NCBI RefSeq assembly: GCF_900182575.1
Contig: NZ_FXSZ01000006.1
Location: 180,559-244,558 of the forward strand
Source of the DNA: Solitalea koreensis
GTDB taxonomy: Bacteria > Bacteroidota > Bacteroidia > Sphingobacteriales > Sphingobacteriaceae
Length of the DNA: 64,000 bases
Direction: 5' to 3'
Part shown: one piece after another, positions 60,286 through 64,000 of the stretch
Numbering within the stretch: the first letter of the stretch is position 1
Layout: each line of letters starts with the position of its first letter
Position numbers and translations under genes: made by a program
Notes under the pieces: generated by a model
The model's input: only the letters and a program-made list of their open reading frames with translations
What the model was told of the DNA's origin: nothing
Database searches by the model: none

Positions 60286-61428
60286 ATGAAAGAAATTATT
60301 ATTTCACCGCCAAAAGCTTCTTATTATGAAGAAAGGGTTAAAAAGCTTTTCGCCATAGCTGGAATTACAGTAAATGGAAGCAAAGATTGCGATATACAAG
60401 TAAATGATCAGCGTTTTTATAAGCGTGTTCTTGTATCCAGTTCACTTGGGTTGGGTGAATCGTATATGGATGGGTGGTGGGATTGTTACAGCCTTGATGA
60501 ATTTTTCTCAAAAGTGCTTGAATATCGTTTAGATCAATATACGCACGCTGATATTTCTTCATGGTTTGCTGTACTTCAATCTAAAATCCTCAATTTTCAA
60601 GGATTAAAAAAAGCATATCGAAATGCATCATTTCATTATGATCTGGGGAATGATTTGTTTAGGAAAATGCTCGACAAGCGTCTTACTTACACTTGTGGAT
60701 ACTGGAAGCAAGCCTCCACTTTAGACGAAGCACAAGAGGCTAAGCTTGAATTAACCTGTCAAAAGTTACACTTAAAACCCGGAATGCGAATTTTGGATAT
60801 TGGATGTGGTTGGGGCAGCTTTGCCAAATATGCCGCTGAAAAATTCGACGTCATTGTAACAGGTATTAATGTATCAAAAGAGCAGCTCGCATTAGGAAAA
60901 GTACTTTGTCGAGATTTGCCAGTAGAATTGAAATTTCAAGATTACCGTGAAATTGAGGATCAGTTTGATCGCGTGGTTTCGTTAGGAATGTTTGAACATG
61001 TGGGTTTAAAAAATTACAAAACTTACTTTAAAGCGGTTAATAGTCGCCTAAAGTCTGATGGTATTTTTCTTCTTCATACCATTGGTTCGGATGTATCGAC
61101 AAAAGAAAATGATCCTTGGATTTCAAAATACATTTTCCCGAATTCTTTAATTCCCAGCATTGCTCAAATTACAGATGCAGCCGATGGGCAATTTATTATG
61201 GAAGATTTACATAATTTCGGATTGGATTATGATAAAACGCTGATGGCCTGGAGCGAAAATTTTAGTAAAAACTGGCCTTCACTTGAAAAAAAGTATGGAG
61301 AGCGTTTTTACAAGATGTGGCAATATTATCTGTTATCGTGTGCAGGATCATTTCGGGCCAGAAAAAATCAACTTTGGCAGATCGTTTTTACAAAAGGTTT
61401 AAAACAGGGCTATATGGCCATAAGATAG
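60286..61428 (+). CDS. cfa: Cyclopropane-fatty-acyl-phospholipid synthase
   Basis: The enzyme transfers a methylene from SAM to double bonds of membrane lipids. The 380-residue product has the SAM motif ILDIGCGWGSFAKYAAEKF (about 167), RLTYTCGYWKQASTLDEAQ (about 125) and the bicarbonate-site FEHVGLKNYKTYF. The C-terminal YYLLSCAGSFRARKNQLWQI is a family marker. The N-terminal domain (LGLGESYMDGWWDC) is complete. A strong terminator follows. Confidence 0.94.
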   Translation: MKEIIISPPKASYYEERVKKLFAIAGITVNGSKDCDIQVNDQRFYKRVLVSSSLGLGESYMDGWWDCYSLDEFFSKVLEYRLDQYTHADISSWFAVLQSKILNFQGLKKAYRNASFHYDLGNDLFRKMLDKRLTYTCGYWKQASTLDEAQEAKLELTCQKLHLKPGMRILDIGCGWGSFAKYAAEKFDVIVTGINVSKEQLALGKVLCRDLPVELKFQDYREIEDQFDRVVSLGMFEHVGLKNYKTYFKAVNSRLKSDGIFLLHTIGSDVSTKENDPWISKYIFPNSLIPSIAQITDAADGQFIMEDLHNFGLDYDKTLMAWSENFSKNWPSLEKKYGERFYKMWQYYLLSCAGSFRARKNQLWQIVFTKGLKQGYMAIR

Positions 61429-61522
61429 TGTTGACCTGCAGTTGCCATGGCATCATCTGTAATTGTATCAAGTAACCTTGAAAATTCGTTGAAAAGAAAT
61501 GATTCGAGATAGATATAAGCAA

Positions 61523-61557
61523 AAAAACGCTGTAAATATAAGATTTACAGCGTTTTT
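61523..61557 (+). terminator. Intrinsic terminator after cfa
   Basis: AAAAACGCTGTAAAT (61523-61537) and ATTTACAGCGTTTTT (61543-61557) are perfect 15-bp complements around a 5-nt loop. It lies 95 bp past the stop codon. Confidence 0.88.
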
Positions 61558-61950
61558 CTATTTATTTATTCGGTGCGGAAAGTGAGGTTCTTGAACTTTT
61601 ATTCAAAAATCCTTCTAAGTGCTATTTTAATGATCTATAAACCTAACAGGTCCCGTGGTTTTGATTATATTAATCGCAGGATTTATTTTAAAAAGTGAAC
61701 TTTTATTTTCAATATAAGTTTTAAAGTTTAATGTCTGATGATGGCGGTTGTGATTGTAATCCTATCATCCGTTCTTTCACTTTGGTTCGTACTTCATTTA
61801 ACGTTTTAACCTCATGGGGTATTGAACATTTTCTTCGAAAATTTCTATACGCCAACTTTTTTATAATTAGATTGGATTGTGTACTCTTCACAATCCCAGC
61901 AGTTCAAACAAGACTGTCAATCACAAATGGTTTGAAAAGTACCTTGGCTA

Positions 61951-61995
61951 TGTAAGCTTCCCCATATTTTGGGCCACTCAAAAGTAGAATTTCAA
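61951..61995 (+). repeat. IS-end-like repeat, left copy
   Basis: The string TATGTAAGCTTCCCC plus TTGGGCCACTCAAAAGTAGA resembles TATGTAGGCTTCCCT plus TGGGCCAATTAAAAGTAGA at 63655-63697 in the same orientation. It lies at the end of the transposase scrap at 61993-62090. This suggests that one IS type left fragments on both sides of the peptide module. Confidence 0.55.
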
Positions 61996-62090
61996 TTCCT
62001 TATTTCCTCCAATACATCCATCGGAGTTTCAAAGTTTAGTAACTCGGCCACATTACTGTACCCCAACCAAACTTTATCGAATTTCTAAAA
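61993..62090 (-). pseudogene. C-terminal scrap of an IS transposase
   Basis: On the minus strand the frame reads KVWLGYSNVAELLNFETPMD and VLEEIRN, then stop (61995-61993). The LNFETPMD part resembles the ...LNYxTPxEVxxE end of DDE transposases (IS3/IS481-like). The upstream body is missing. Confidence 0.4.
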
Positions 62091-62173
62091 GTTTCAATGA
62101 ATTTTTAGTGTATTGTGATCAATTCAAGAAACAATAAGTAAGGAACTCGATAAAATTTTTATTCTTTTTTGTT

Positions 62174-62210
62174 TAGTCCGGAAATATCGGACTAGAAGAA
62201 TATATCTTTA
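62174..62210 (+). promoter_or_regulatory. Inverted repeat and TATCTTTA element before the second GG-leader peptide
   Basis: TAGTCCG (62174-62180) and CGGACTA (62188-62194) form a perfect inverted repeat, followed by TATCTTTA (62203-62210). This parallels the region at 41854-41893 before the first module and may be a shared operator/promoter. Confidence 0.5.
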
Positions 62211-62289
62211 GTATGGGCTAAGCAAGATGTGCACTTTGCATAATAATGGCTCATCAATTAATCTATTTTAATAATCTATAAAAAAGCAA

Positions 62290-62481
62290 ATGAAAAAGTT
62301 ATCATTAAAAAAACTAAGTCTAGAAGACTTAGAAGTGCTTTCTAGAGAACAATTAAAATTTGTATTGGGGGGAGGGGGAAGTGATGGTGAATGTCGTGCA
62401 CTTTACGCTAACGAATCATGCAGTAATGGTATGTTATGTGTAGATGCAAATGGTCATTGCAGTAACTGCTGTGTGGCTTAG
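62290..62481 (+). CDS. Double-glycine-leader cysteine peptide (RiPP/bacteriocin-like precursor 2)
   Basis: This 63-residue precursor has a leader KKLSLKKLSLEDLEVLSREQ and the LGG cleavage-type end (residues 26-28). The 35-residue core holds six cysteines (35, 44, 50, 57, 60, 61), with Cys35 and Cys44 at the same positions as in the 41924 peptide. An even cysteine number suits disulfides. No modification enzyme or exporter lies nearby. A strong hairpin separates it from the downstream thioredoxin gene. Confidence 0.75.
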   Translation: MKKLSLKKLSLEDLEVLSREQLKFVLGGGGSDGECRALYANESCSNGMLCVDANGHCSNCCVA

Positions 62482-62496
62482 TTTTTATTATCCAAA

Positions 62497-62534
62497 CAAT
62501 AGCAAGTTAGTTGAATTGAACTAACTTGCTATTG
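62497..62534 (+). terminator. Perfect 16-bp intercistronic hairpin (attenuator candidate)
   Basis: CAATAGCAAGTTAGTT and AACTAACTTGCTATTG are exact complements with a 6-nt loop, 15 bp after the peptide stop. There is no good T-run, so it may be a partial terminator or an RNA stabiliser giving more peptide than thioredoxin. Confidence 0.6.
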
Positions 62535-62552
62535 ATAAATTTTGTATTTTTT

Positions 62553-63629
62553 ATGAAAATTTTATTGACAGGTATCCTAATGATGAATATTTGTGCTGCT
62601 TTAGCACAAAATCATAAAAAAAATATTATTATCGGTGAAGTTATAGGAGGCAATAAAGATAATGATTCCATTTATTTCAAAATAGCATCAATTGATCCTA
62701 AATATTTTGAAAAAAAGCAAATTGTTTCCGAGATTACAGACTCCAAATTTCATATTGATAACGAAGTTAATTATCCACAAATGTATAGGATAATTTTTCT
62801 AAGTGACAAAGGAAAAAGAGTATGGAGGGAGGGTAAATATTTTATAGATCCATCGACTACATCAATTAAAATTGATTATTTATCACCCGAATGTAATCAA
62901 GTTGATGGTCGAACCGCTGCGGAGTTTTCCACCGAATTAATTCCTTTTTTTTTCAAAAACACCTCATATAATTGCAAATCAAGCAATTTTCAAGATTTAA
63001 GTCGATCTAGAAATTCAAAATTTGATTCTACTTTATATAATTATGTTCTGAAAAAGCCTGATTCGTATGTGGCTTTATGGAGCCTAATCGAAAGATTTAG
63101 TTTATTTGGACAATCAGATATACGGCAAAAAACATTAAGTCTGTTTTCAAAGAAAATGAAAAATACGCATGTATGGAATCTATTAAATAATGATTTCGAA
63201 AATTCATTAATAAAGGAATATGAAAAATTTCCTGATATTGATCTTAAAACCAATGCACTTTCTCAGGTAAAATTGAACACTTATAAAGCAAAATTTACAC
63301 TTATAGATTTTTGGTTTAGTCGATGCAAACCATGCCTGAAAGATATCCAAGACTTGAAAATTTTATATGAGAAATATAAATCCAAAGGATTTGAAATTGT
63401 CGGTATTTCTACTGACAAAAATGAAGATATTGATCTATGGCAAAACAGAATCATAGAATACAAAATTCCTTGGATGCAATATTTAGATGAAAATGGAATA
63501 GAAGCATCAAAACTTTCAATTAGTTATTTCCCAACTGTTTTTTTATTAGATAATAAAGGTCGGGTCATAAAAAAAGATATTACTCTTGTTGATTTAGATT
63601 TATTTTTAAAAGAACATTTATCTAATTGA
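62553..63629 (+). CDS. Secreted TlpA-like thioredoxin, partner of the second peptide
   Basis: A protein of 358 residues from the ATG at 62553 (MKILLTGILMMNICAALAQ, a signal peptide). A TTG 9 codons upstream lies inside the hairpin and is rejected. An N-terminal DUF4369-like region is followed by a C-terminal thioredoxin fold with active site WFSRCKPCLKDI (about 257) and cis-proline SYFPTVFLLDNKG. WFSRCKPC differs from the usual WASWCxPC. It is paralogous in layout to 42172-43305, with clear sequence divergence. Disulfide handling of the neighbouring peptide is inferred. Confidence 0.83.
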   Translation: MKILLTGILMMNICAALAQNHKKNIIIGEVIGGNKDNDSIYFKIASIDPKYFEKKQIVSEITDSKFHIDNEVNYPQMYRIIFLSDKGKRVWREGKYFIDPSTTSIKIDYLSPECNQVDGRTAAEFSTELIPFFFKNTSYNCKSSNFQDLSRSRNSKFDSTLYNYVLKKPDSYVALWSLIERFSLFGQSDIRQKTLSLFSKKMKNTHVWNLLNNDFENSLIKEYEKFPDIDLKTNALSQVKLNTYKAKFTLIDFWFSRCKPCLKDIQDLKILYEKYKSKGFEIVGISTDKNEDIDLWQNRIIEYKIPWMQYLDENGIEASKLSISYFPTVFLLDNKGRVIKKDITLVDLDLFLKEHLSN

Positions 63630-63654
63630 CTCAATTTTTATAGGTCAAATAATT

Positions 63655-63697
63655 ATGTAGGCTTCCCTGAACCTGGGCCAATTAAAAGTAGAATTCT
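63655..63697 (+). repeat. IS-end-like repeat, right copy
   Basis: This matches the string at 61951-61995 in the same orientation and lies immediately before the IS3-like orfA remnant, so it is probably the left end of that element. The two copies bracket the second peptide module. Confidence 0.55.
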
Positions 63698-63753
63698 CTC
63701 CGCAGCGAAAGGGAGGGATTCACCGAAAAGGAATTAACTTTGAATTGGCAACT

Positions 63754-63867
63754 ATGAAAAAGACCAGATTTACAGAAACACAGATTGTTAAGGCAATCAA
63801 AGAACACGAGAATGGCAGAACCACCCAAGAGATCTGTCGGGAACTCGGCATCAGCACGGCCGCTTAA
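63754..63867 (+). pseudogene. Truncated IS3-family OrfA (transposase helix-turn-helix)
   Basis: ATG 63754 opens MKKTRFTETQIVKAIKEHEN followed by GRTTQEICRELGIS and an early stop (63865-63867). This is the standard IS3 OrfA start. In the next frame (63863 on) LKELEEENSRLKRM continues the leucine zipper, so an internal deletion with frameshift removed the middle. Confidence 0.85.
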
Positions 63868-63908
63868 AGAATTGGAGGAAGAAAACAGTCGCCTGAAACG
63901 CATGTAAA

Positions 63909-64000
63909 AAAGCTTTAACGCCTGATCAAAAGAAAACAGTAGTTGAACACATGATTGTTGTGCATGGCATCAGTCAGCGTCAGGCGTGCAAAACCATGCA
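63909..64000 (+). pseudogene. N-terminal part of IS3-family OrfB, cut by the window edge
   Basis: The frame reads KALTPDQKKTVVEHMIVVHG and ISQRQACKTM, the usual OrfB opening after the OrfA zipper. It runs off the right edge, so whether the catalytic core is intact cannot be seen, but its OrfA is broken. Confidence 0.8.

Larger units (their letters stand above)
61558..62173. other. Non-coding debris region before the second peptide module
   Basis: About 600 bp without a convincing gene. A small plus-strand frame (61731-61955) looks like a shadow. From 61951 the region holds an insertion-sequence end and a transposase scrap (see separate entries). Confidence 0.55.

Noticed and set aside
61731..61955. 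74-residue frame in the debris region after cfa
   Set aside because: No start context or domain, and it ends in the insertion-sequence end-like repeat.
1..64000. tRNA/rRNA genes, CRISPR arrays, replication origin
   Set aside because: No cloverleaf-like, rRNA-like or regularly spaced repeat-spacer pattern was seen on reading the gaps; a tRNA scan was not possible here.

Overview
The window looks like chromosomal DNA of a Bacteroidota bacterium, most likely of the Sphingobacteriales (Sphingobacteriaceae-like). Supporting signs are low GC, many starts without a Shine-Dalgarno but with TAnnTTTG (-7) promoter elements, DUF4369/TlpA-type thioredoxins, DUF5703 and clan-D glycosidases, a Crp/Fnr-hemN-desaturase-Hsp20 neighbourhood, and GG-leader peptides of Bacteroidota type. 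The genus cannot be fixed from this sequence alone. No rRNA, tRNA or CRISPR array was seen.

Layout. 0-2.2 kb: housekeeping genes (gatC, an ABC ATPase, a cobalamin adenosyltransferase, a DUF2795 protein). 2.4-7.74 kb: an accessory island made of a broken tyrosine recombinase followed by gene cassettes (a HEPN-like ORF, a PIN toxin/antitoxin pair, an AAA/DUF4143 ATPase, a small unknown ORF). They are separated by an imperfect-palindrome repeat of about 92 bp (two full copies and one truncated copy) and mixed with insertion-sequence debris. 7.75-23.7 kb: core genes (ispD, queA, an FtsX-type permease, heptose-7-P kinase, an aminotransferase, a CDF transporter, NUDIX, dacB, bioA, efp, an M3 peptidase, a VOC protein, a DUF2400/TIGR02757 protein, mnmE). 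23.8-31.8 kb: three secreted glycosidase-like genes (including a clan-D alpha-galactosidase) between IS256-like and IS3-like remnants. 31.8-40.5 kb: a minus-strand carotenoid cluster (MarR regulator, crtI, crtB, unknown, SRPBCC, crtZ, SDR, lycopene cyclase, lipocalin, photolyase). 41.2-43.5 kb: a beta-carbonic anhydrase whose 3' end is duplicated around a GG-leader peptide + thioredoxin module. 43.5-56 kb: an unknown protein, miaA, the NHEJ pair ligD-ku, YtxH, a kinase pair, ppsA-ldhA, CHAD and a desaturase. 56-61.4 kb: an oxygen/stress group (an MBL pseudoenzyme, Crp/Fnr, a hemN remnant, Hsp20) and envelope enzymes (L,D-transpeptidase, CFA synthase). 61.5-64 kb: a second GG-leader peptide + thioredoxin module between fragments of one IS type.

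Two candidates for little-described systems stand out. (1) The integron-like cassette array at 2.5-7.7 kb. One cassette gene is bracketed by a 14-bp inverted repeat a few bases outside its start and stop codons, and the 3' repeats fold like attC sites, but the associated recombinase is not an obvious IntI. (2) Two paralogous modules (41.85-43.31 kb and 62.17-63.63 kb), each made of a double-glycine-leader cysteine-containing peptide plus a secreted TlpA-like thioredoxin, each behind a similar inverted-repeat/TATCTT promoter. They look like an exported peptide with its own disulfide-handling enzyme.
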